Below are positions 44,092 through 53,061 of a stretch of 64,000 nt of DNA, piece by piece. The notes under the pieces were generated by a model. The model saw nothing but the letters and a program-made list of their open reading frames with translations, was not told the DNA's origin and did not search any database. Origin of the DNA: Calditrichia bacterium (GTDB taxonomy: Bacteria > Calditrichota > Calditrichia > RBG-13-44-9 > J075); NCBI GenBank assembly GCA_028284905.1, contig JANQQU010000065.1:132128-196127 (forward strand), in the 5' to 3' direction. The position numbers and the translations under genes were made by a program. The first letter of the stretch is position 1, and each line of letters opens with the position of its first letter.

Positions 44092-44896
44092 TGTCTTCCA
44101 CGATCTGTTGCCCGGTATCGCTCAGCAAGAAATCGATAAATAGTTTTACATCACCCTCGGGCTGGCCATTGGTGACCAGACTTAACGCGCGGACGATTGG
44201 GAATGCACTGCTGCGGATATTTTCCAGGGTCGGGGAGATGGCTTTGTTGTCCGCCAGTATTATTGACAGGCCCTTTACATCTGCATTAAACCAGGCATGA
44301 GAAAGCATACCAATGGCACCGTCGCTTTGTACGATCGCGGTTTGCTCTTCGTTATTACTGCCCAATACCAGATCCGCTCCCGGCGCTGCGGCATTTTTGT
44401 CATTAAAAACTGCTGACATAAATACATGGCGGGTACCGCGGCTACTTTCTTTATCCAGCACCAGAATCTCCCGATCCGGCCCGGATAATGCCTGCCAGTT
44501 GCGAATATCACCTTTGTAGATATCGCCAATCTGCGCCAGCGTTAATGCCTGAATACCGGCATCATAGATTTCCGAAGAAACTACCGGCACAACGGCATCG
44601 CGGCCAATGTCATGGGTTTGAAAAGCAGTGTTCGGATAGCGATCGATTTCGGATTGTGCTAGCTCCCGGGAGATCATCCCGATATCCAGTTTACCTTCAC
44701 CAATCTGGTTAACGCCAACACCGGACCCGCCGGCATTAACAATAATCCGAATATTCGGATGCTTCAGTCGAAACTGTTCTGCTGCTTGCGAAATAACCGG
44801 GAGCACCGTGCTGGAGCCGGCAATTTTGACCACCTTACTTTCCGAGCAGGAAAAGAGCAGGATTATTGAGAAAAAGAATAAAAAGAGGTTTCGCAT
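44069..44896 (-). CDS. pstS: phosphate-binding lipoprotein
   Basis: A 275-residue periplasmic phosphate-binding protein. The lipoprotein signal FLFFFSIILLFSC ends in Cys. VVKIAGSSTVLPVISQAAEQFRLKHPNIRIIVNAGGSGVGVNQIGEGKLDIGMISREL carries the phosphate-binding loops (GSST, SGVG), followed by LTLAQIGDIYKGDIRNW and ESSRGTRHVF. It delivers phosphate to PstCA. It is the first gene of pstSCAB; the start has an AGAAG site. No Pho box was recognised upstream. Confidence 0.93.
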   Translation of the reverse strand: MRNLFLFFFSIILLFSCSESKVVKIAGSSTVLPVISQAAEQFRLKHPNIRIIVNAGGSGVGVNQIGEGKLDIGMISRELAQSEIDRYPNTAFQTHDIGRDAVVPVVSSEIYDAGIQALTLAQIGDIYKGDIRNWQALSGPDREILVLDKESSRGTRHVFMSAVFNDKNAAAPGADLVLGSNNEEQTAIVQSDGAIGMLSHAWFNADVKGLSIILADNKAISPTLENIRSSAFPIVRALSLVTNGQPEGDVKLFIDFLLSDTGQQIVEDNGYVRIR

Positions 44897-45368
44897 GTTC
44901 TTCTGCTTTCATTCACTGAAAATGGTTGTGCCGCTACATAAAGAAAGAAAATATCTCTTATCTGGCATTGAAAATGAAATGGATTAACAAAATGAGCAAC
45001 TAAAATGCTCTTTATGATATTTAGATGGCGTTTTATCTACCCGGCAATATATACGAAAATTGTGAAAGTGTTTCTGGAAGGCAGCTTACTTTTTGAGAGA
45101 GGGGCGTGAATCTGAAAAAATCTTTAATACTTGCGGATTACAGGGAGCAGCTTCAAGCATTGGTATTTGTGAGAAAAAGATGATATATTAGATTCGTTCT
45201 ACGGCAAATACCGCATTCTACGGAAACGACATTCACAAGCGCATTTTTTAGACGGATTTTAACTTTGCTAATTTCGATAAATATTTAGCAAACTGCTGAG
45301 AAGTGAATTCGCATATCGGCAGGCCTATACGATTTACATATTTTGCATCAGCAAACAGGAGATGACAG
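44897..45368 (+). other. divergent intergenic region upstream of pstS and the giant secreted gene
   Basis: The 472 bases hold no supportable frame. A TTTGCTAA/TTAGCAAA inverted pair (45264-45271 with 45285-45292) lies about 80 bases upstream of the giant gene and could be a regulator site. Promoters for both genes must be here, but none was clear by eye. Confidence 0.5.
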
Positions 45369-48300
45369 ATGTCCCCTTGGCGTAAACGTATTATCCTCCC
45401 TCTGTTTATTTTTTCGATGATAATTTTAAATACCCTCTATGCTCAAACCAGTTTCAGCTGGAATGGGGGGAGTGCAAATTGGACGGATGCCAGCCAGTGG
45501 ACGCCCAATGGGGTGCCGGCCAGTAGTGATACCGCCATTATTAGCTCCGGTACCGTAACGGTGGATAGTGATGTGACTGTGGCGCAATTACGATTTCTTG
45601 GTGGGCGTATCATAGGTGGCGAGCAATTAACCATAAATGACATTTTCGCTTGGCAATCCGGGACGCTGGAGGCCGATACAACGACTGTCCTCGCCGGCGC
45701 TGCCTTTACAATTAGCGGACCTTTTGGAAAGACCTTGCGCCGCCCGTTGGTGAACCATACCACCTGCATCTGGACGGGGACATCCATCTCAATGGACAAT
45801 AGTGCGGGTCGTTTTATCAATGAGAATCTCTTCGATATCCGTACCGATCAGTCGATGGGGAGCCTGGGTCAGGTGATCAACAATGGCACGCTGAAGAAGT
45901 CGGCTGGAACGGCAGAAACAACCATTAGTGCGGATTTCATCAACAATGGTGAAGTGCAGGTGGAAGCCGGCACCCTGCGTCCCTCCGATGTGAGCAGCGG
46001 TCCCGGCAGCTACGATATCAGCAGCGGGGCGAAATACCAGTTGAATGGCGGCACTCATACTTTTGATGGCAACACCCTTGCTGGTGATGGCACCTTCGAA
46101 GTCGTCGGTGGGACGATAAACATTAATGGCGCCGGTTTGATCTTTCCGGAGAGTATCAACTTTCCGTTTCTCGGTGGAACGATCCAGGGCGATGGCCCGA
46201 TCGATGTCAATGGTATTTTCAGTTGGCAATCGGGGACCTTGACCGGTAGCGACACCGTGCGGGTGAATGCGACCTCGACCTTTACGATCAGCGGGCCCTT
46301 TGGGAAGACCTTGCGCCGTCCGCTGGTGAATTACAGCACCTGTGTCTGGACGGGGACAAGCATCTCGATGGATATTGCCGCGGCTCGTTTTATCAATGAG
46401 TCGCTCTTTGATATTCAGACCGATCAGGCGATAGGTAGTCTGGGGCAAGTGATCAACAATGGCACGTTGAAGAAGTCGGTTGGCACAGCAGAAACAACCA
46501 TTAGTGCGGATTTCATCAACAACGGAGAAGTGCAGGTGGAAACCGGCACCCTGCGCCCCTCCGATGTGAGCAGCGGTCCCGGCAGCTACGACATCAGCAG
46601 CGCTGCGAAATACCAGTTGAATGGCGGCACCCACACCTTTGATGGCAACACCCTCACTGGTGATGGTACCTTCGAGATAGTCGGTGGGACGATAAACATT
46701 AATGGCGCCGGATTGATCTTACCGGTGAGTATCAACTTTCCGTTTCTCGGTGGCACGATCCAGGGCGATGGTCCAATCGATATCAATGGCATTTTCAGCT
46801 GGCAATCGGGGACCTTGACCGGCAGCGATACAGTGCGGGTGAATGCAACCGCGACCTTTACGATCAGCGGGCCCTTTGGGAAAACGTTACGCCGTCCGCT
46901 GGTGAATCATACCTCCTGTATCTGGACGGGGACGAGCATCTCGATGGATATTGCCGCGGCTCGTTTTATCAATGAGTCGCTCTTTGATATTCAGACCGAT
47001 CAGGCGATAGGAAGTCTGGGGTTGGTAATCAACAACGGCACGCTGAAGAAGTCTGTAGGAACCGCAGAAACAACCATCAGTGCGGATTTCATCAACAACG
47101 GCGAAGTGCAGGTGGAAACCGGTACCCTGCGTCCCTCCGATGTGAGCAGCGGTCCCGGTAGCTACGATATCAGCAGCGCTGCGAAATACCAGTTGAATGG
47201 CGGCACCCACACCTTTGATGGCAACACCCTCACTGGTGATGGCACCTTCGAGATTGTCGGTGGGACGATAAACATTAATGGCGCCGGATTGATCTTTCCG
47301 GAGAGTATCAACTTTCCGTTTCTCGGTGGCACGATCCAGGGCGATGGCCCGATCGATATCAATGGCATTTTCAGTTGGCAATCGGGGACCTTGACCGGCA
47401 GCGACAGCGTGCGGGTGAATGCAACCGCGACCTTCACGATCAGCGGGCCCTTTGGGAAGACCTTGCGCCGCCCTTTGGTGAACCATAGCACTTGTATCTG
47501 GACAGGAACATCCATCTCAATGGACAATGCCGCGGGCCGTTTTATCAATGAGTCTCTCTTTGATATTCAGACCGATCAGGCGATAGGTAGCCTGGGGTTG
47601 GTAATCAACAACGGCACGCTGAAGAAGTCGGTTGGCAGTGGGGAAACGACGATCAGTGCAGATTTGATAAATAACGGTGAAGTGCAGGTGGAAGCCGGCA
47701 CCCTGCGTCCCTCCGATGTGAGCAGCGGTCCCGGCAGCTACGATATCAGCAGCGCTGCGAAATACAAATTGAATGGCGGCACTCATACTTTTGATGGCAA
47801 CACCCTTGCTGGTGATGGCACCTTCGAAGTCGTCGGTGGGGTGATAAACATTAATGGCGCCGGTTTGATTTTTCCGGAGAGTATCAACTTTCCGTTTCTC
47901 GGGGGAACGATCCAGGGCGATGGTCCAATCGATATCAATGGCATTTTCAGTTGGCAATCGGGGACCTTAACCGGTAGCGACACCGTGCGGGTGAATGCGA
48001 CCGCGACCTTTACGATCAGCGGGCCATTTGGGAAGACGCTACGCCGTCCGCTGGTGAATCACACGACCTGTGTCTGGACGGGGACAAGCATCTCGATGGA
48101 CAATGCCGCGGGCCGTTTTATCAATGAATCTCTCTTTGATATCCAGACCGATCAGACGATAGGAAGTCTGGGATTGGTAATCAACAACGGCACGCTGAAG
48201 AAGTCGGTTGGCAGCGGGGAAACGACGATCAGTGCGGATTTGATCAATAACGGCGAAATACAGGTGGAAACTGGCACCCTGCGGCCCTCCGATGAGAGCA

Positions 48301-51300
48301 GCGGTTCCGGCAGCTACGATATCAGAAGCGCTGCGAAATACAAGATGAGCGGCAGTACTCACACTTTTGATGGCAACACCCTTACCGGTGAGGGCATTTT
48401 CGAGATCAGCGGTGGAACCATAAACATCAATGGTGCCGGGTTAAATTTTCCGGTAACTCTCAACTTCCAATTTCTCGGGGGCACCATCCAGGGGAGCGGA
48501 CCAATTGCAGTGAACGGCATCTTTAATTGGCAATCCGGGACGATTACCGGCAGTGATACGGTGACTGTCGGGGCGACAGCTACCTTCACAATCAGCAGTA
48601 ATTTCGGGAAGAACTTGCGGCGCCCCTTGGTAAACCAAGCCACTTGCACGTGGACGGGGACAAGCATCTCGATGGATGGTGGCGGTGCCCGCTTTATTAA
48701 CGAAGGTGTATTCGATATTCGTACCGATAATACGATGGGGAGTCTCGGTTCGGTAATCAACAGCGGGACCATGAAAAAAACAGCCGGAACCGCAACAACT
48801 AATATCAGTGCGGATCTTATCAATACCGGGATTATTTCCGCGGAAGCAGCCATTCTGCGCAGTAGTGATTTGATGCTCAACGATACCAGCGGAGTGATTC
48901 AGGGAAGCGCTACGTTTCAAAAAAACAGTGATGTTTTTACCAATTATGGTACTATCGCTCCCGGTCTTTCCCCGGGAATCCTGAATTTTGTCGGAGACTT
49001 TCTGATGTTTCCCAGCGCTAATATGGATATAGAGTTGGGAGGGTATGCGCCGGGCAGTGAATACGACCGCCTGACCTCTTCCGGCAACGCTTTTTTCAAT
49101 AATAACCTGAACGTCAGCTTTATCAATAATTTTGTGCCGGCAATCGGCGACACCTTTACCTTTGTTACCTACAACAGCCGCAATGGCACATTCGATAATA
49201 TTAATCTGCCGGGAGGATATGAAGCCCAGGTGATTTACGGCGTAAACCGGGCCTACCTGGAAATTACCCATGATGGCGGAAACCGCCCTCCCTCCGCACC
49301 GCAATTGCAGGCACCCGCCAATGGTACTACCCTGAGTAATTTCGACGATCCGATCAATTTCCAATGGAGCGAAGCGATCGACCCGGATGGTGACGCGATT
49401 GATTATGCCTTGCGTATTTGGGGACCTGCCGTGGATACGACTTTCAACGATATTAGCAGTACCACATTCAGCTATCAACCGGTAGGGCTGGAACCGTTGC
49501 GTAGTTATCAATGGACGGTTTCCGCCAGTGATGACATTTTTATCGTGCCAGCGGATACCTTCGCATTTAACACCCCAATCGGTGCCTTGCAGGGTATTTA
49601 CACCATCGGGAGCGGAGGGGATTTTAATAGCTTCAATAACGCGGCCAATATTTTAAATACTTACGGTGTCTTCGGTCCGGTTACTTTTCAGGTGCTTCCC
49701 GGCGATTATAGCGAAATCTTCGAAATCCATGATTTTCCCGGGCATGGTCCCGATAATCCGGTCACTTTTGAATCGCAGAGCGGGGATGCTGCCGATGTCA
49801 ATATTACCTTCCAACAAACTTTCGAGCATCTGCAAATGGTGTTGGTAGACAGCACCGAGAACATTCATTTTCGTCATCTTACTTTCAACGTCATCGATAG
49901 CAATTATGACCGGAACAATATTTTCTATTTACGGAATAGTGATAATGTTAGTATCGAAGATTGTATTCTGAATGGCACTGACGATGCAATCGCTTTTTCT
50001 ACCAATAACAGTATCATTTCTTTAAGGGGGAATGATATTCGAGTATTGAATAATGAATTCAATCTCGGCGGCGTGGCAGTGCGATTAATTGGTGTTAATG
50101 ACAGCACACTATCCAGTGGTGCAGAGATTAAAGGGAACACATTTAATGAACCGTTCCATAACGCTATCGGGTGTGAAGATCTTGATGCGCCGGTAATCGA
50201 AGGAAACAATATCAGCAAAACCCAGCCGAGCAGTGCTTTCCCGATAATCCTCTCAAATTGTGATAACGCCTTGCGACTGGTTGGTAACCAGCTACTTATC
50301 GATCAGGCATCTGGCACTTTAACGACTATCGGCCTGGCCATGAGTGATTGTGATGGCGATAGTAGCCGGGGATTGATTGCCAACAACTTTATTAATGTAT
50401 TTGCCGGGGATAGCTCCTGGGCGGCGTTCGGCGCATCTATCAGTAGATGTACGAATCTTGATTTTTTTTATAACACCGTCAATTTAGCGAATTACCGAAA
50501 ACCAAAGCCGCCGGTGACCGGCTCCGGCTCGGCATTTAATGTTAGCGTCAATTGTGATGATTTAGTGTTGAAAAATAATATTTTTTCTACTACTGCCGGG
50601 GGCGTCGCCTTTGGTGTTTTATTTAATTCGACGAATATCGAAGCAGATTATAATAACTATTACAGTGCCAGTGCACAATTGGCCACTATCGGAGGGACTG
50701 CTGTGCCAAATCTCGATTCCCTTCGAGTGTTAACCGGCGGTGATTTGCACTCGTTATCCACCCCGCCCTGCTATCTGGCTCCGGATGATCTGCATGTCGC
50801 TGCCGCTGCGCTGGACGGCGCCGGTATACCGATTCCGGAAATTACCGTCGATGTTGATGGCGACCCCCGCGATCCCAGTACACCGGATATCGGCGCCGAT
50901 GAATTTCTACCGTCCGAGGTGGGGCTCTCCGGCACCTATAGCATTGGGAGCAGCGGTGAATACCTCACTTTTAATGATGCGATTGAAGATTTGCACTTAC
51001 GCTGTGTCAGCGGGCCGGTCATTTTTAATGTGGAGAACGGTGTCTATACAGAAAAACTCTATATCCGGGAGATTGCCGGTGCCAGTGCGGCGAATACTAT
51101 TACATTTCAGTCCGCATCCGGAAACCAAGAAGATGTTGTATTCGATTACAATGCTTTGAATACCAGTGGCGAATTGATTCACCTCGAAGGTGCCGATCAT
51201 ATCATATTTAAAAATATGACCATGAATGTCATCAACGCGCATTTTGCCCTGTCTGTTGTCCGTTTGGCGGGAGATGCGGATGGTAACAAATTTATCAATA

Positions 51301-52982
51301 ACGTAATGAGTATCGAACCGAGCAGGTATATTATTTGGGCGACAGAAGTGTCCGCGGATAGCAATGTTATTGATGGCAACACCATGACGAATGGTGGTAT
51401 TTATATGAAGGGTGTGGATGATTCTACCCTGATGCGGGCGAACCAGATAAAAAATAACCGGATTAATTCCGATTTTGTATTTAACCTTTATCTTGAAAAT
51501 CACGACAGTCCGTTGATTTCCGGCAACACGATTGCAGTGGTGGATACCCCGGATAATCCCTTTTCCGGCAACGCATTTGGTATGTTGCTTACGAATTGCG
51601 ATAATCGCTTGGAAATAACAAAAAACCGCATCAGTGTTTTTACCAGCGGGCATAGCCGGGGGATTTATCTTATTGATTGTGATGGCGGCACGGAACGGGG
51701 GCTCATTGCCAATAATTTTGTTCATGTGCATGGAGACAGCGCCCTGGATGGCATCGGCATTATTATTGGGCAAGATTTCCTGGAAGGCGCTTCCCAATTA
51801 GATTTTTATCATAACAGCGTTCATGTCACCGGTATCAATACCCGCAGTTCCTGGGCGTTAGGGAGCACAGCTGAGGTGTCGGATATCCGGATGCAGAACA
51901 ATATCTTTGCAAACAAAGAGGGCGGACAAGTTTATAATGTTAGTAACACAAGTGCGTTCACTTCCCTGGATTACAACAATCTTTACACCAGCGGCGATAC
52001 TCTGGCAATTTGGGATGGCGCGCAGTTGACCCTGGGAGATTTACAGACTGCCAGCGGGATGGAAAGCAACTCGGTTTCCGGGATACCAGGTTTTGTCAGC
52101 GATAGTGATTTACATTTGAGAGGTAGTAGCGTTGCCAGCAACAGTGGCACTCCGATTAGTGAAGTTGCGGATGATATCGACGGGCACACCCGCAATGCCT
52201 CCACTCCAGACATCGGCGCGGATGAATATACTGTTAAACGAGTTGTGATAAAAAGAAGAACCCGCCTGCGTTTGCCGATATTTTCTCTAACACGCTTACG
52301 CGTGCCTATCCGAATTTCCTTTTTCCCGGATACCGACTATGAGGTACTCGATGTCAATGTCAGCATCGATACGCTGTTGCATGATAATGTCGATGATCTG
52401 GAAATTACCCTGGTGCACGAAGGGGTAACCGATACTTTGGTTTATCAAATCGGCAGCGATGGCGATAATTTTATCGGCACCGTTCTGGACGATTCCGCTA
52501 CGACGCCTTTATCGAGTGGTTCCCCGCCATACAGTGGATTATTTTTGCCCTATCAACCGCTGGCGCAATTTAACGGGGTGAATCCGGAAGGGGAGTGGGT
52601 GCTGGAAATTTTTGACCAGGGGCTGAATAACACCGGGCGAATAGACGCCTGGTCCCTGGAAGTTACTTATGGGGTGATCACAGATATTACGCCGGACGAA
52701 AACCGTCCACAGCTGCCGGAAAAATTTGCTTTGAAGCAAAACTATCCCAATCCCTTTAATCCGTCCACGACAATTGAATACGCCGTGCCGCAGACGGCCC
52801 ATGTCCGCATATCCATTTACAATGTGCTCGGAGAACGAGTCGCGGTGCTTCGGGATGAGGTCACTGCACCCGGTGTTTATCAAACCCGCTGGGAGGCGGG
52901 CACGCATGCTTCCGGGGTATATTTTTACCAGATGCAAACCACGGAATATACCGTCACCCGAAAAATGCTGTTGATGCGGTAA
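45369..52982 (+). CDS. giant secreted multidomain protein with six 192-residue repeats and type IX-like sorting domain
   Basis: A 2537-residue protein. A signal peptide (LFIFSMIILNTLYAQ) leads into FSWNGGSANWTDASQWTPNGVP, a module seen before beta-solenoid adhesin regions. Residues about 75-1226 are six tandem 192-residue repeats. Then come a linker, an Fn3-like domain (about 1305-1400, PPSAPQLQAPANGT), two right-handed beta-helix regions (about 1406-1850 and 1855-2287, each starting with a T-Y-T/S-I-G-S-G-G/S motif and ending IGADEF/IGADEY), a proprotein-convertase P-domain (about 2305-2436, GEWVLEIFDQGLNNTGRIDAWSLEV) and a NYPNPFNPSTTIEY sorting domain. It is probably a surface adhesin or glycan-binding protein; no catalytic site is certain. 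The ATG has an AGGAG site. Confidence 0.9.
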   Translation: MSPWRKRIILPLFIFSMIILNTLYAQTSFSWNGGSANWTDASQWTPNGVPASSDTAIISSGTVTVDSDVTVAQLRFLGGRIIGGEQLTINDIFAWQSGTLEADTTTVLAGAAFTISGPFGKTLRRPLVNHTTCIWTGTSISMDNSAGRFINENLFDIRTDQSMGSLGQVINNGTLKKSAGTAETTISADFINNGEVQVEAGTLRPSDVSSGPGSYDISSGAKYQLNGGTHTFDGNTLAGDGTFEVVGGTININGAGLIFPESINFPFLGGTIQGDGPIDVNGIFSWQSGTLTGSDTVRVNATSTFTISGPFGKTLRRPLVNYSTCVWTGTSISMDIAAARFINESLFDIQTDQAIGSLGQVINNGTLKKSVGTAETTISADFINNGEVQVETGTLRPSDVSSGPGSYDISSAAKYQLNGGTHTFDGNTLTGDGTFEIVGGTININGAGLILPVSINFPFLGGTIQGDGPIDINGIFSWQSGTLTGSDTVRVNATATFTISGPFGKTLRRPLVNHTSCIWTGTSISMDIAAARFINESLFDIQTDQAIGSLGLVINNGTLKKSVGTAETTISADFINNGEVQVETGTLRPSDVSSGPGSYDISSAAKYQLNGGTHTFDGNTLTGDGTFEIVGGTININGAGLIFPESINFPFLGGTIQGDGPIDINGIFSWQSGTLTGSDSVRVNATATFTISGPFGKTLRRPLVNHSTCIWTGTSISMDNAAGRFINESLFDIQTDQAIGSLGLVINNGTLKKSVGSGETTISADLINNGEVQVEAGTLRPSDVSSGPGSYDISSAAKYKLNGGTHTFDGNTLAGDGTFEVVGGVININGAGLIFPESINFPFLGGTIQGDGPIDINGIFSWQSGTLTGSDTVRVNATATFTISGPFGKTLRRPLVNHTTCVWTGTSISMDNAAGRFINESLFDIQTDQTIGSLGLVINNGTLKKSVGSGETTISADLINNGEIQVETGTLRPSDESSGSGSYDIRSAAKYKMSGSTHTFDGNTLTGEGIFEISGGTININGAGLNFPVTLNFQFLGGTIQGSGPIAVNGIFNWQSGTITGSDTVTVGATATFTISSNFGKNLRRPLVNQATCTWTGTSISMDGGGARFINEGVFDIRTDNTMGSLGSVINSGTMKKTAGTATTNISADLINTGIISAEAAILRSSDLMLNDTSGVIQGSATFQKNSDVFTNYGTIAPGLSPGILNFVGDFLMFPSANMDIELGGYAPGSEYDRLTSSGNAFFNNNLNVSFINNFVPAIGDTFTFVTYNSRNGTFDNINLPGGYEAQVIYGVNRAYLEITHDGGNRPPSAPQLQAPANGTTLSNFDDPINFQWSEAIDPDGDAIDYALRIWGPAVDTTFNDISSTTFSYQPVGLEPLRSYQWTVSASDDIFIVPADTFAFNTPIGALQGIYTIGSGGDFNSFNNAANILNTYGVFGPVTFQVLPGDYSEIFEIHDFPGHGPDNPVTFESQSGDAADVNITFQQTFEHLQMVLVDSTENIHFRHLTFNVIDSNYDRNNIFYLRNSDNVSIEDCILNGTDDAIAFSTNNSIISLRGNDIRVLNNEFNLGGVAVRLIGVNDSTLSSGAEIKGNTFNEPFHNAIGCEDLDAPVIEGNNISKTQPSSAFPIILSNCDNALRLVGNQLLIDQASGTLTTIGLAMSDCDGDSSRGLIANNFINVFAGDSSWAAFGASISRCTNLDFFYNTVNLANYRKPKPPVTGSGSAFNVSVNCDDLVLKNNIFSTTAGGVAFGVLFNSTNIEADYNNYYSASAQLATIGGTAVPNLDSLRVLTGGDLHSLSTPPCYLAPDDLHVAAAALDGAGIPIPEITVDVDGDPRDPSTPDIGADEFLPSEVGLSGTYSIGSSGEYLTFNDAIEDLHLRCVSGPVIFNVENGVYTEKLYIREIAGASAANTITFQSASGNQEDVVFDYNALNTSGELIHLEGADHIIFKNMTMNVINAHFALSVVRLAGDADGNKFINNVMSIEPSRYIIWATEVSADSNVIDGNTMTNGGIYMKGVDDSTLMRANQIKNNRINSDFVFNLYLENHDSPLISGNTIAVVDTPDNPFSGNAFGMLLTNCDNRLEITKNRISVFTSGHSRGIYLIDCDGGTERGLIANNFVHVHGDSALDGIGIIIGQDFLEGASQLDFYHNSVHVTGINTRSSWALGSTAEVSDIRMQNNIFANKEGGQVYNVSNTSAFTSLDYNNLYTSGDTLAIWDGAQLTLGDLQTASGMESNSVSGIPGFVSDSDLHLRGSSVASNSGTPISEVADDIDGHTRNASTPDIGADEYTVKRVVIKRRTRLRLPIFSLTRLRVPIRISFFPDTDYEVLDVNVSIDTLLHDNVDDLEITLVHEGVTDTLVYQIGSDGDNFIGTVLDDSATTPLSSGSPPYSGLFLPYQPLAQFNGVNPEGEWVLEIFDQGLNNTGRIDAWSLEVTYGVITDITPDENRPQLPEKFALKQNYPNPFNPSTTIEYAVPQTAHVRISIYNVLGERVAVLRDEVTAPGVYQTRWEAGTHASGVYFYQMQTTEYTVTRKMLLMR
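45592..49047 (+). repeat. six tandem 576-bp in-frame repeats
   Basis: Landmark bases (for example the GGCGCCGG...TTGA of each unit, ending at 46140, 46716, 47292, 47868 and 48444) recur exactly every 576 bases, that is 192 codons. Unit starts are near 45592, 46168, 46744, 47320, 47896 and 48472. Units 2 to 5 are almost identical in DNA as well as protein, the first unit differs at its start, and the sixth is clearly diverged. Near-identity at silent positions points to recent amplification or ongoing gene conversion. Assembly of this part from short reads could be wrong in copy number. Confidence 0.92.
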
Positions 52983-52990
52983 TTAATTTA

Positions 52991-53051
52991 CAAATGGGCA
53001 AATCTGCAGATTGTAAATTTGCCCATTTGCCCATTTGCCCATTTGCCCATT
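52991..53051. repeat. GGGCAAAT/ATTTGCCC inverted and tandem repeat
   Basis: A 13-base arm CAAATGGGCAAAT (52991-53003) and its exact inverse (53017-53029) form a hairpin with a 13-base loop, and TTGCCCAT then repeats to 53051. It sits between the convergent giant gene and the phosphatase gene. The octamer is the same as at 18206-18231, so this motif occurs at two distant sites. Confidence 0.75.
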
Positions 53052-53061
53052 GTTCATTTGC

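Noticed and set aside
45592-49047. Possible CRISPR-like array because of regular spacing
   Set aside because: The period is 576 bases with no spacers; the unit is an in-frame protein repeat.
45789-49511. Long minus-strand open frames (up to 356 codons) opposite the giant gene
   Set aside because: They arise because the tandem 576-bp repeats keep the opposite frame free of stops; the translations recur with the repeat, have no motif and no ribosome site.
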